Of a stretch of 64,000 nt of DNA, positions 34,910-42,983 are shown in pieces. The notes under the pieces are model-generated. The model was not told where the DNA came from. It was given only the letters and a program-made list of their open reading frames with translations, and did not search any database. A program made the translations under genes and the position numbers. This DNA comes from Cupriavidus laharis. GTDB lineage: Bacteria > Pseudomonadota > Gammaproteobacteria > Burkholderiales > Burkholderiaceae. Position 1 is the stretch's first letter; each line of letters starts with the position of its first letter. Where the stretch lies: the NCBI RefSeq assembly GCF_914271435.1, contig NZ_CAJZAI010000017.1, positions 1-64,000 of the forward strand. Reading direction: 5' to 3'.

Positions 34910-35884
34910 TCAGCCGTAGATCGCCACAGTCACCGGGCCGTCCGCTCGGGCAAAGCCGCGGTACATGCCTTCGGTGTTGAACGGCACCGTGACATTGCCC
35001 GCGCGGTCCACCGCGATCAGGCCACCGCGGCCGCCGATGGCGGGCAGCTTTTCCATGACCACGCGGCGCGCGGATTCCTCGAGCGACAGGCCGGCATAGC
35101 GCATCTGCGCCGAGACATCGTGCGCGGCCACAGTGCGGATGAACATTTCGCCGGTACCCGTGGCCGAGACTGCTGCCACGTCATCGGCGTAGCAGCCGGC
35201 GCCGATCAGCGGTGAATCGCCGACGCGGCCGACCTGCTTGTTAGTCACCCCGCCCGTGGAGGTCGCGGCCGCCAGGTTGCCGAAGCCGTCGCACGCCACG
35301 GCGCCGACGGTGCCGAACTTGCTGTCCGGATCGATCGGATCGGCCTTGCCAGCCAGCGCGCGCGCGGCCAGCGTGGCCGCATCGTGATCGAGCAGCGCCA
35401 TGCCCTCCACGGCGCGGGCACGCTCCCATTGCTCGTAGCGGGCCTTGGTGTAGTAGTAGTCGCGCGACACGAGTTCCAGCCCGTGCGCCTGCGCAAAGGC
35501 TTCCGCACCCTCGCCAGCAAACAGCACGTGCTCGCTGTAGTCCATCACTGCGCGCGCGGCCAGCACCGGGTTGCGCAGGCGTGTCACGCACGCCACAGCG
35601 CCAGCGTTGAGCGTCGCGCCATCCATCACGGCGGCATCGAGTTCGTAGGTGCCGGCGTGCGTCAGCACCGCACCCTTGCCGGCATTGAACAGCGGGCACT
35701 CTTCCAACAGGCGCACGGCTTCCGTGACGGCGTCGATGGCCTTGCCGCCGCCGGCCAGCACACGCTGGCCAGCCAGCAGCACCTGTTCCAGCGCCTCGGT
35801 GTATTCGCGTTCGCGGGCAGAATCCATGGCGGTACGGGTGATGGTGCCAGCGCCGCCGTGGATGGCAATGACTGCTTGGTTCAT
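34910..35884 (-). CDS. iaaA: Isoaspartyl peptidase/L-asparaginase IaaA
   Basis: This Ntn-hydrolase cleaves isoaspartyl dipeptides and L-asparagine after self-processing. The 324-residue product has the typical MNQAVIAIHGGAGTI start, the FNAGKGAVLTHAG block and DSKFGTVGAVACD, with Thr192 the expected nucleophile exposed after Gly191. The start at 35882-35884 lies four bases after the rpiR stop. The longer open frame upstream belongs to that regulator. The iaaA-gsiABCD order is the same as in Escherichia coli. Confidence 0.92.
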   Translation of the reverse strand: MNQAVIAIHGGAGTITRTAMDSAREREYTEALEQVLLAGQRVLAGGGKAIDAVTEAVRLLEECPLFNAGKGAVLTHAGTYELDAAVMDGATLNAGAVACVTRLRNPVLAARAVMDYSEHVLFAGEGAEAFAQAHGLELVSRDYYYTKARYEQWERARAVEGMALLDHDAATLAARALAGKADPIDPDSKFGTVGAVACDGFGNLAAATSTGGVTNKQVGRVGDSPLIGAGCYADDVAAVSATGTGEMFIRTVAAHDVSAQMRYAGLSLEESARRVVMEKLPAIGGRGGLIAVDRAGNVTVPFNTEGMYRGFARADGPVTVAIYG

Positions 35885-35888
35885 GGGA

Positions 35889-36866
35889 CTACGCTTTCGG
35901 ATGCTTGGAGGAGTTGCGGCGCGCGGCGCCGGGCTTGCCTTCGCCATCGGCTGGCGCCGCAGGTTGTCCGGGCTGCGTGGCCGCCGCGTTGCCGGCGCTC
36001 GCTGCGTTGGCGCCATACAGCCACGGCAGCACGAATTCGGTCATTTCTGCGGCGGCCTTGACCGGGCGCTCGGCCCGGTGCGCCACGGCGCCGCACAGCG
36101 CCTCGATCAGCGCCAGCACTGTGGCATCGGAATTGGCTGAGAGCCGGTTCGCGGCCTGCGCGTAAAGCGCGATATCGGCGATCGGTGCCAGCGGCGAGGT
36201 CGGGCCATCGGTCAGCGCCAGCACGCGCGCGCCGCGTGCCTTGGCGCGCTGGGCCAGCACCAAGGTGTCGGACACATAGCGCGGAAACGCAATGGCAATC
36301 ACCAGGTCGGTAGGGCGCAGCTTGAACAGCTGGCGCGCCGCGTGCGAAGCGCCACCGGCGCCCGCCACCGAAGTCACCATGCGGCAGTGCATTTCCAGCC
36401 CGTGCTGCAGCAGCCCCGCCAGGAAACCGCTGGCGCCGAAGCCGGCCACATAGACACGCTCCGCGGCAAGGATGGCGGACACCGCCCGCTCGCACGCATT
36501 CGCGTCCAGCGCGCGGCGGGTGGCTTCCAGGTTCGCGGCGGCATCTTCCAGCGATGCGGCGAACACCTCGGCCGCCGTGGCCGGGCGCTCCAGCTCCGAG
36601 CGCAGCCGCTCCACCGGCGCCAGCGTGGCTTCGAAGCCGCGCACCAGTTCGGCGCGGAACTGCGGATAGCCGTCAAACCCGAGCGCCCGTGCAAAGCGGT
36701 TGGCCGTGGCGACCGATACCTGCACCGCCGCGGCGAACTCATCGATACGCATCGTGGCCGCACGGAACGGATTGGCAAGCACGTACTCGGCCATGCGCTG
36801 GTGCGCGGGCGTCAGCGCAGGCAGGCTGCGCGCAATGCGTTCGGAGATCGAGGTGCCGTCCGGCAT
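35889..36866 (-). CDS. MurR/RpiR-family transcriptional regulator
   Basis: The 325-residue product has an N-terminal RpiR helix-turn-helix (MRIDEFAAAVQVSVATANRF, about residues 43-62) and a C-terminal SIS sugar-phosphate-binding domain (VYVAGFGASGFLAGLL, then LVIAIAFPRYVSDTL). A low-complexity Ala/Pro/Gly tail follows. It is first in the iaaA-gsi-dmpA-dppA direction and probably controls that operon. The ATG at 36864-36866 (MPDGTSISERI) fits the family. An SIS ligand could be an amino-sugar phosphate from cell-wall recycling, which would suit the peptide genes behind it. Confidence 0.85.
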   Translation of the reverse strand: MPDGTSISERIARSLPALTPAHQRMAEYVLANPFRAATMRIDEFAAAVQVSVATANRFARALGFDGYPQFRAELVRGFEATLAPVERLRSELERPATAAEVFAASLEDAAANLEATRRALDANACERAVSAILAAERVYVAGFGASGFLAGLLQHGLEMHCRMVTSVAGAGGASHAARQLFKLRPTDLVIAIAFPRYVSDTLVLAQRAKARGARVLALTDGPTSPLAPIADIALYAQAANRLSANSDATVLALIEALCGAVAHRAERPVKAAAEMTEFVLPWLYGANAASAGNAAATQPGQPAAPADGEGKPGAARRNSSKHPKA

Positions 36867-36954
36867 GGGTGTCAGGAGAGCTGGCCGATGTGAAAACAAA
36901 GCACCGGCCGTGATGTCTGCAATGAAAATTAATTTACACGGAGACCGGGAGGAA

Positions 36955-36969
36955 GAAAACATAGTTTTC
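36955..36969. promoter_or_regulatory. Palindrome upstream of the RpiR regulator, candidate operator
   Basis: GAAAAC-ATA-GTTTTC is a perfect 6-base inverted repeat around a 3-base centre, about 90 bases upstream of the regulator start. Its AT-rich arms stand out in this GC-rich region. An AT-rich TGAAAATTAATTT stretch lies nearby at 36923-36935. RpiR-family proteins bind such palindromes, so autoregulation is plausible. Confidence 0.5.
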
Positions 36970-37129
36970 ATCATGCAAGGGTAATCCCTAGTGCCCACCG
37001 CCAAACGAGCGGGTCAGCGCCCACGGGAAACGCTACAATGCCGCCCAGCGCCGCATTCCCGGCTGCTGCCCGCGCTTTCGCGTGCTTTTCCGCTGTTTAC
37101 CCCCGCTTACCGACGCTCCTGCCTTCCCC

Positions 37130-39061
37130 GTGATCCGAATCGACCAGCTTGTCCTCCAGCGCGGCACCAAGGTGCTGTTCGACCACACCAGCGTGACGCT
37201 CAACCCGGGCGAGCGCGTGGGCCTCGTCGGCGCCAACGGCAGTGGCAAGTCCACGCTGTTCGCAATGCTGCGCGGCGAGCTGCACCCGGACGGCGGCGAC
37301 GTGGCGGTGCCCGCCCAGTGGCGCATCGCCCACGTGGCGCAGGAAACGCCGGCGGTAGCACGTAGTGCTGTGGACTACGTGATCGACGGCGACACGCGCC
37401 TGCGCGAGATCGAAGCCGCCATTGCCGAAGCCCAGGCTGTCGGCGACGGCAGCGCGGAGGCCGAGGCCCACGCCGCCTTTGCCGATGCCGACGGCTACAC
37501 CGCCCCGGCCCGTGCCGAGGCCCTGCTGCTCGGCCTGGGCTTCACGCTGACGCAGGTATCGCAGCCGGTGTCGTCGTTCTCAGGCGGCTGGCGCATGCGC
37601 CTGAACCTCGCGCAGGCGCTGATGTGCCCGTCCGACCTGCTGCTGCTCGACGAACCGACCAACCACCTGGACCTTGACGCCATTGTCTGGCTGGAAGACT
37701 GGCTCGCCCGCTACCCCGGCACGCTGGTCATGATTTCGCACGACCGCGAATTCCTGGACGCGATCTGCAACGTCACTGTCCACATCGAGAACCAGCAGCT
37801 GCGCCGCTACGGCGGCAACTACACGCTGTTCGAGACCCTCCGCCTGCAGCAGATGGCGCAGCAGCAGTCGGCATACGTCCGCCAGCAGAAGGAAATCGCG
37901 CACCTGGAATCGTTCATCACGCGCTTCAAGGCCAAGGCGACCAAGGCGCGCCAGGCACAAAGCCGGGTCAAGGCGCTCGAGAAGATGGAGCGGCTGGCGC
38001 CGGTCCACGTCGCGGCCGGCTTCGCGTTCGAGTTCCGCGAACCCGATGCCGCCCCGAATCCCATGATGGTGCTGGATGGCGTCGACTGTGGCTATGCCGA
38101 GGCCGATCCGCCGGTGACCATCCTGCACAAGCTGGCGCTGTCGATCCAGAACGGCCAGCGCATCGGCCTGCTCGGCGCCAACGGCCAAGGCAAGTCGACG
38201 CTGGTCAAGACGCTGGCGGGCACGCAGGATCCGCTCACAGGCACGCTGCGCCTGGGCAAAGGCCTGCAGATCGGCTACTTCGCCCAGCACCAGTTGGAAA
38301 CGCTGCGCGACCACGACTCGCCGCTGCAGCACCTGGCCCGGCTGGCGCCGGACACGCGCGAGCAGGAGTTGCGCGATTTCCTCGGCAGCTTCAATTTCCG
38401 CGGCGACATGGCAACTTCGCCGATCGAGCCGTTCTCGGGCGGCGAAAAGGCACGGCTCGCGCTCTCCCTGATCGTCTGGCAGAAACCCAACCTGCTGCTG
38501 CTCGACGAACCGACCAACCATCTGGACCTAGACACGCGCGAGGCGCTGACCATGGCGCTCGCGCAGTTCGAAGGCACGCTGATCCTGGTCTCGCACGACC
38601 GCCACCTGCTGCGCGCCACCGCCGACCAGTTCATGCTGGTCGCCGATGGCACCATCAAGCCGTTCGACGGCGACTTGGACGACTACCGCGACTGGCTGCT
38701 GCAGCAGGCCGCGGCCAAGCGCAATGCTGCCGCGGCCGCGCACCAGGCGGAATCAGGCGGTGCTGCGACCGCGGTCAACCGCAAGGACCAGCGCCGCGCC
38801 GAAGCGGACGAGCGCCAGCGCCTCGCGCAACTGCGCAAGCCGTTGACGAAGGAACTCGATAAGGTGGAAAAGCGCATGACGGTGCTGCAGGCCGCCAAGA
38901 CGGAGATCGACCAGTTCATGGCCGACGAGACCAGCTATGCCGATGCCAACAAGGCGAAGCTGATGGAAATGCTCAAGCGCCAGGGCGAGGTCAACGGCGA
39001 GCTGGAAACGCTGGAAGAGAAGTGGCTGGAACTGCAGGAGCAGATCGAGCAGATTGCGTAG
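37130..39061 (+). CDS. ABC-F family ATPase (YheS-like)
   Basis: This soluble ABC-F protein of about 643 residues has two ATPase domains: GANGSGKST near residue 33 with FSGGWRMR, and GANGQGKST near 349 with FSGGEKARL. LLLDEPTNHLDLD occurs in both. An ABC-F linker and a C-terminal coiled coil follow. Such proteins act on the ribosome rather than in transport. I chose the GTG at 37130 (VIRIDQLVLQRG), which aligns with the YheS start; the open frame from 37082 is longer. The stop codon overlaps a tRNA-like sequence. Confidence 0.9.
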   Translation: MIRIDQLVLQRGTKVLFDHTSVTLNPGERVGLVGANGSGKSTLFAMLRGELHPDGGDVAVPAQWRIAHVAQETPAVARSAVDYVIDGDTRLREIEAAIAEAQAVGDGSAEAEAHAAFADADGYTAPARAEALLLGLGFTLTQVSQPVSSFSGGWRMRLNLAQALMCPSDLLLLDEPTNHLDLDAIVWLEDWLARYPGTLVMISHDREFLDAICNVTVHIENQQLRRYGGNYTLFETLRLQQMAQQQSAYVRQQKEIAHLESFITRFKAKATKARQAQSRVKALEKMERLAPVHVAAGFAFEFREPDAAPNPMMVLDGVDCGYAEADPPVTILHKLALSIQNGQRIGLLGANGQGKSTLVKTLAGTQDPLTGTLRLGKGLQIGYFAQHQLETLRDHDSPLQHLARLAPDTREQELRDFLGSFNFRGDMATSPIEPFSGGEKARLALSLIVWQKPNLLLLDEPTNHLDLDTREALTMALAQFEGTLILVSHDRHLLRATADQFMLVADGTIKPFDGDLDDYRDWLLQQAAAKRNAAAAAHQAESGGAATAVNRKDQRRAEADERQRLAQLRKPLTKELDKVEKRMTVLQAAKTEIDQFMADETSYADANKAKLMEMLKRQGEVNGELETLEEKWLELQEQIEQIA

Positions 39062-39086
39062 GGGTTCGAGTCCCCTCCCTGCACCA
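39060..39086 (+). repeat. tRNA-like 3' end (T arm and CCA), candidate attachment-site remnant
   Basis: AGGGG-TTCGAGT-CCCCT is a perfect T stem and loop, followed by CCCTGCACCA, like a tRNA 3' end. The acceptor strand is one base short for a canonical tRNA and no D or anticodon arm lies upstream, where the yheS coding sequence runs. It is therefore a fragment, not a gene. Such 3' fragments are what integrases leave at tRNA attachment sites. No integrase is visible nearby. Confidence 0.55.
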
Positions 39087-39115
39087 CCATGCAGAAGATC
39101 GTGGTGATAAAGAAG

Positions 39116-39152
39116 AACCGGCGCATTTTGCGCCGGTTTCTTTTTATTTTCC
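39116..39152. terminator. Strong rho-independent terminator between yheS and dsbB
   Basis: AACCGGCGCA and TGCGCCGGTT form a perfect 10-bp stem with a short T loop, followed by TCTTTTTATTTT. It ends plus-strand transcription from the ABC-F gene; the A-rich 5' flank also makes it usable for convergent dsbB. Confidence 0.92.
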
Positions 39153-39153
39153 C

Positions 39154-39639
39154 TCAACGGAAATTCTTCTCCCGCCGGATCAACCCCACCGCCAGCGTCA
39201 GCGTCAGGATGAACAGCCAGATCAGCGACCACGCCGGCACCGACAGCCCCAGCACCGGCGGCAGCGGTGCCGTGCACAGCCCGTCCGAATAGAAAAGCAG
39301 TGGCAGCACCTTGGCCGTCGGCAAGGCATTGACCCAGTTCTCAAGCGGATCGATGCCGCAGCTCGCCTTGGGGTTCAGCAGCAGCGACACGTGATACACG
39401 GCCACGGCAATGCCACCGACGCCGGACAGCATGCCCAGCCCCTGCCACAGCGAACGCGTGTTCTGCGCAACGGCGGCCAGCAGCGAGAACAGGCCGATGC
39501 CAATAAACGCGAACCGCTGCATGATGCACAGCGGACAAGGCTGGTAGCCCTTTTCAATCTGCAGGTAGAGCGCAAAGCCGACCAGCCCGAATGAGATGAT
39601 GGCGATCAGCAGGAAATAGGCGCGGGAATTGGCTTGCAT
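39154..39639 (-). CDS. dsbB: Disulfide bond formation protein DsbB
   Basis: This inner-membrane quinone reductase reoxidises DsbA. The 161-residue product has four membrane helices, the first periplasmic pair in QPCPLCIMQR (CxxC) and the second pair in ASCGIDPLENW and SDGLCTAPLP. The start is the ATG at 39637-39639 (MQANSRAYFL). It converges on yheS with the terminator between them. Confidence 0.93.
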   Translation of the reverse strand: MQANSRAYFLLIAIISFGLVGFALYLQIEKGYQPCPLCIMQRFAFIGIGLFSLLAAVAQNTRSLWQGLGMLSGVGGIAVAVYHVSLLLNPKASCGIDPLENWVNALPTAKVLPLLFYSDGLCTAPLPPVLGLSVPAWSLIWLFILTLTLAVGLIRREKNFR

Positions 39640-39806
39640 AAGCGGGCTTGCATCAACGATAAAACGGATCGGGATCACGGTTGCAGGCACGGGTCCGTGC
39701 CGGCTGTTGGTCGGCATTATTACCGATTTTGCGAAATGTGCTCTGCCGCACATGAGGAAACGCCGGGCCCGGCCCTGTGGCGGATTGCCGCAGGGTCGCC
39801 GCAAGC
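39640..39806. other. Intergenic stretch upstream of dsbB
   Basis: About 170 bases between dsbB and the truncated acetyltransferase fragment. The dsbB promoter should be here. No clear motif, repeat or RNA gene is seen by eye. Confidence 0.3.
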
Positions 39807-39938
39807 TCAGCGGGGACGGCGGGCAACGGCCTCCCAGCCGGCGAGTATCGATCTTCTGGCGGCAACCGGCGCATAGTCGTCATCGCGCCATTGGCGCAAG
39901 CGCAGGCGCGTGGTCTCGATTTCGATCGGACCGGCCAT
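39807..39938 (-). pseudogene. Truncated GNAT acetyltransferase (N-terminal fragment)
   Basis: Directly after the radA stop, an ATG at 39936-39938 opens a 43-residue frame: MAGPIEIETTRLRLRQWRDD followed by DYAPVAARRS. The first 30 residues match the start of RimJ/RimL-type acetyltransferases, which are usually 170-190 residues. Similarity then ends and a stop follows. No acetyl-CoA motif remains, so it is a broken gene, probably cut by a small deletion. Confidence 0.6.
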
Positions 39939-39941
39939 CGG

Positions 39942-41306
39942 TCAGTCGAGATGGCGCACGCGATCGATGGCCTGTTCGATGCGCTCGACCGCGATCACCT
40001 CCAGTCCGTCGATCCTTTGCTTGGGCGCGTTGGCCTTGGGGATCACAGCCAGCGTGAAACCGAGCTTCGCCGCTTCCTTCAGGCGTTCCTGCCCGCGCGG
40101 GCTGGGACGGATTTCCCCGGCCAGGCCCACCTCGCCGAACACGACCAGGCCACGCGGCAGCGGCTTGTTGCGCATCGACGAGTGGATCGACAGCAGCACG
40201 GCCAGGTCGGCCGCGGGCTCGGTAATCTTCACGCCGCCAACTGCATTCAGGAACACGTCCTGGTCAAAGCAGGCAATGCCCGCATGCCGGTGCAGCACCG
40301 CCAGCAGCATGGCCAGCCGGTTCTGTTCGAGGCCCACGGCGAGGCGCCGCGGGTTGGGCACGTTGGCGGTATCGACCAACGCCTGCACTTCCACAAGCAG
40401 CGGGCGCGTGCCTTCCTGCGTCACCAGCACGCAGGAGCCCGGCACCGTCTCTTCATGCTGCGACAGGAACAGTGCCGACGGATTGCTGATGCCGCGCAAG
40501 CCGCGCTCCGTCATGGCGAACACGCCCAGTTCGTTGACGGCGCCGAAACGATTCTTGAAGGCGCGGATCAACCGGTGCGAGGAATGCGTATCGCCTTCGA
40601 AATACAGCACGGTATCGACGATGTGCTCCAGCACGCGCGGGCCGGCCAGGCTGCCTTCCTTGGTGACGTGACCCACCAGGATGATGGTGGTGCCGCTGCT
40701 CTTGGCAATGCGCGTGAGCTGGGCCGCGCATTCACGCACCTGTGCGACCGAGCCCGGCGCCGAGGTCAGCGCCTCGGAGTACAGCGTCTGGATGGAGTCG
40801 ATCACCGCTACCTCGGGCTTTTCGACCTCCAGGGTGGCCTGGATCTTCTCCAGCTGAATCTCGGCCAGCAGCCCGAGTGTCGGGCTTTCCACGCCCAGGC
40901 GCTGCGCACGCAGCGCAATCTGGGCGCCGGATTCTTCGCCGCTCACATAGAGCACCCGCCGCTGCCCGGCCAGGTTGGCGAGCGCCTGCAGCAGCAGCGT
41001 CGACTTGCCGATGCCCGGATCGCCACCGATCAGCACCACCCCGCCCGCCACCAGCCCGCCGCCGAGCACGCGGTCGAACTCGTCGATGCCGCTGGAGAAG
41101 CGCGGCACGTCCGCGGCTTCGATCTCGGAAAGCTTGCGCACCATGGCCGATGCCGCCAGCGGCTGGAAGCGCTTGCCCGCGCTGCTGCTTTCCGCCACGG
41201 TCTCGACCAGCGTGTTCCACTGCTGGCAGTGCGGGCACTGGCCGGCCCAGCGCGGCAAGGTGCCGCCGCATTCGGTACAGGTGTAGACGGTCTTGGTCTT
41301 GGCCAA
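39942..41306 (-). CDS. radA: DNA repair protein RadA
   Basis: RadA is a RecA-like helicase that helps branch migration in recombination. The 454-residue product has an N-terminal zinc finger (CTECGGTLPRWAGQCPHC), a Walker A (GGDPGIGKST), the RadA-specific KNRFGAVNELGVF motif and a Lon-like C-terminal domain. The start is a TTG at 41304-41306, giving AKTKTVY, with AAGGA 7 bases upstream. The open frame to 41366 lacks this signal and the family alignment. It shares its direction with alr, 100 bases upstream. Confidence 0.93.
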   Translation of the reverse strand: MAKTKTVYTCTECGGTLPRWAGQCPHCQQWNTLVETVAESSSAGKRFQPLAASAMVRKLSEIEAADVPRFSSGIDEFDRVLGGGLVAGGVVLIGGDPGIGKSTLLLQALANLAGQRRVLYVSGEESGAQIALRAQRLGVESPTLGLLAEIQLEKIQATLEVEKPEVAVIDSIQTLYSEALTSAPGSVAQVRECAAQLTRIAKSSGTTIILVGHVTKEGSLAGPRVLEHIVDTVLYFEGDTHSSHRLIRAFKNRFGAVNELGVFAMTERGLRGISNPSALFLSQHEETVPGSCVLVTQEGTRPLLVEVQALVDTANVPNPRRLAVGLEQNRLAMLLAVLHRHAGIACFDQDVFLNAVGGVKITEPAADLAVLLSIHSSMRNKPLPRGLVVFGEVGLAGEIRPSPRGQERLKEAAKLGFTLAVIPKANAPKQRIDGLEVIAVERIEQAIDRVRHLD

Positions 41307-41406
41307 CGGGAGATCCTTGAAGGTAAGTGCCAGGCAAGTGCCGGAAACGCTACGGCCGGCCACCACAGGGCGGCCGGCCGTCAGGACAGATCGCTGAGAG
41401 CAGCGC

Positions 41407-42528
41407 TCAGGCCAGCAGCGGCGAGGCGCTGTCCGACGCGGTGATGGTGGCCACGGTAGTCGGCACCCGCGGCGCCAGCGCGCACATCAGCTCGTAGCCG
41501 ACCGTACCGCTGGCCTGGGCGATATCGTCGATCGGCAGGCCCTGGCCCCACAGCGTGACCGGGCTGCCGGCCCTGGCCTTGGGGCACGGCCCCAGGTCCA
41601 CGCACAGCATGTCCATGGAAACGCGGCCCAGCAGTTCGGTGCGCACGCCGTCGACCAGCACCGGGGCTCGGTTCTCGCCCCAGCCGGTGGCGTGGCGCGG
41701 GTAGCCGTCCGCATAGCCACAGGCCACCACGCCGATGCGCATCGGCCGCTCGGCAGTGAACATGGAGCCGTAGCCGACCGTATCGCCGGGCTGCAGGTCC
41801 TGCACGGCAATCAGTTCACTGTGCAGCGACATGGCAGGCTGCAGGCCGACACCAGCGATGTCGGCCTCGCAGCCAGTGGGCGATGCGCCATACAGGATGA
41901 CGCCGGGCCGCACCCACGCCCGGTGTGCCTCCGGATGCCACAGCACCGCGGCCGAGTTCGACAAGCTGGCCTCGCCCGGCAGGTTCGCCGTGGCGGCGTC
42001 GAAGGTCTCGACCTGGTGGGCGATGCCGCGCGGGCTGTCGGCATCCGAGAAATGGGTCATGTGGACGATACTGCCCACACACGGCATGGCGCGCGCGCGT
42101 TCCCACGCCGCGCGGTATTGCGACGGATGGAAACCCAGGCGGTTCATGCCCGTGTTGAGCTTGAGCTGGATTGCCAGCGGGCCTTTCGGGCGTGCGGTCT
42201 CCAGCATCCGGAGCTGCTCTTCACAATGCACCGCGGTAGTGAGGCGGTATTGTTCCAGCAGCGGCACGTCCTGCGGCTGGAAAAAGCCCTCCAGCAGCAG
42301 GATGGGGCCCTGCCAGCCAAGGTCGCGCAGCTGTACGGCCTCATTCAGGTCAAGCAGGCCGAAACCGTCGGCCGCGCGCAGGCCGGCAAAGACACGGCGG
42401 ATGCCATGGCCGTAGGCATTGGCCTTGACCACGGCCCACACGCGGGAACCAGGCGCGTGGCGGCGGGCGACCTCCAGGTTGTTGGCAATGGCGGGTTGGT
42501 GGATGACGGCGTGGATCGGTCTTGGCAT
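41407..42528 (-). CDS. alr: Alanine racemase
   Basis: This PLP-dependent enzyme interconverts L- and D-alanine for peptidoglycan. The 373-residue product carries the PLP lysine in AVVKANAYGHG (residue 35), the LKLNTGMNRLGF block and the second catalytic Tyr region (GDTVGYGSMF). Length is standard. It is transcribed away from lplT across a 455-bp gap. Confidence 0.93.
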   Translation of the reverse strand: MPRPIHAVIHQPAIANNLEVARRHAPGSRVWAVVKANAYGHGIRRVFAGLRAADGFGLLDLNEAVQLRDLGWQGPILLLEGFFQPQDVPLLEQYRLTTAVHCEEQLRMLETARPKGPLAIQLKLNTGMNRLGFHPSQYRAAWERARAMPCVGSIVHMTHFSDADSPRGIAHQVETFDAATANLPGEASLSNSAAVLWHPEAHRAWVRPGVILYGASPTGCEADIAGVGLQPAMSLHSELIAVQDLQPGDTVGYGSMFTAERPMRIGVVACGYADGYPRHATGWGENRAPVLVDGVRTELLGRVSMDMLCVDLGPCPKARAGSPVTLWGQGLPIDDIAQASGTVGYELMCALAPRVPTTVATITASDSASPLLA

Positions 42529-42983
42529 GAAGTGACATCTCGCAAGGCTTGCATCGCTGTCCCTGGCAGAATCCTTCAGACGCCACGGTGTGAGTCGAAC
42601 GTCATGTCCTGCAGTATATGCACCAGATCAGGGAAGACCCGGTCTGCGGCCAGCGATGCGCAGTCGTTATTTGAACACATCTGTGGCCGCCCACCGGGAA
42701 ATCCCGGGGAATCGCAGCGTGCCCCCGCTGTCAAACTGGCGCCTTTGCGGATTCGGGATTGTCGTGTTTTCGTGATATAAAGCCGGACGCTAAGGCCATG
42801 TTCTAAACGCGAAGCAATATGTCAATGACGGTCAGGCAAGCCGCGCGACGCCACGACGCCACGCATCCGACACAGTTCGACACGGCCGCAGCCCAGGGTC
42901 CCCTGCAACAAACCATGGCCGCGCCGCTGGGCGTAGCCCTTCCCATAGCGCACGCAGAACGCGATGGAGACAAAGTCGAAAGC
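42529..42983. other. Divergent alr/lplT intergenic region
   Basis: This 455-bp gap should hold promoters for both flanking genes. An open frame runs through the right part in phase with lplT, but it does not look like protein family sequence. A TATAAA-like box occurs at about 42775-42780. I see no RNA gene, repeat or strong palindrome. Confidence 0.3.

Noticed and set aside
39060..39086. A functional tRNA gene at the end of yheS
   Set aside because: Only the T arm and CCA are present, the acceptor strand is one base short, and the upstream sequence is coding.
42819..42983. N-terminal extension of lplT
   Set aside because: Open frame only; the family begins at MKKGFYTIM and the extra 55 residues are not membrane-protein-like.
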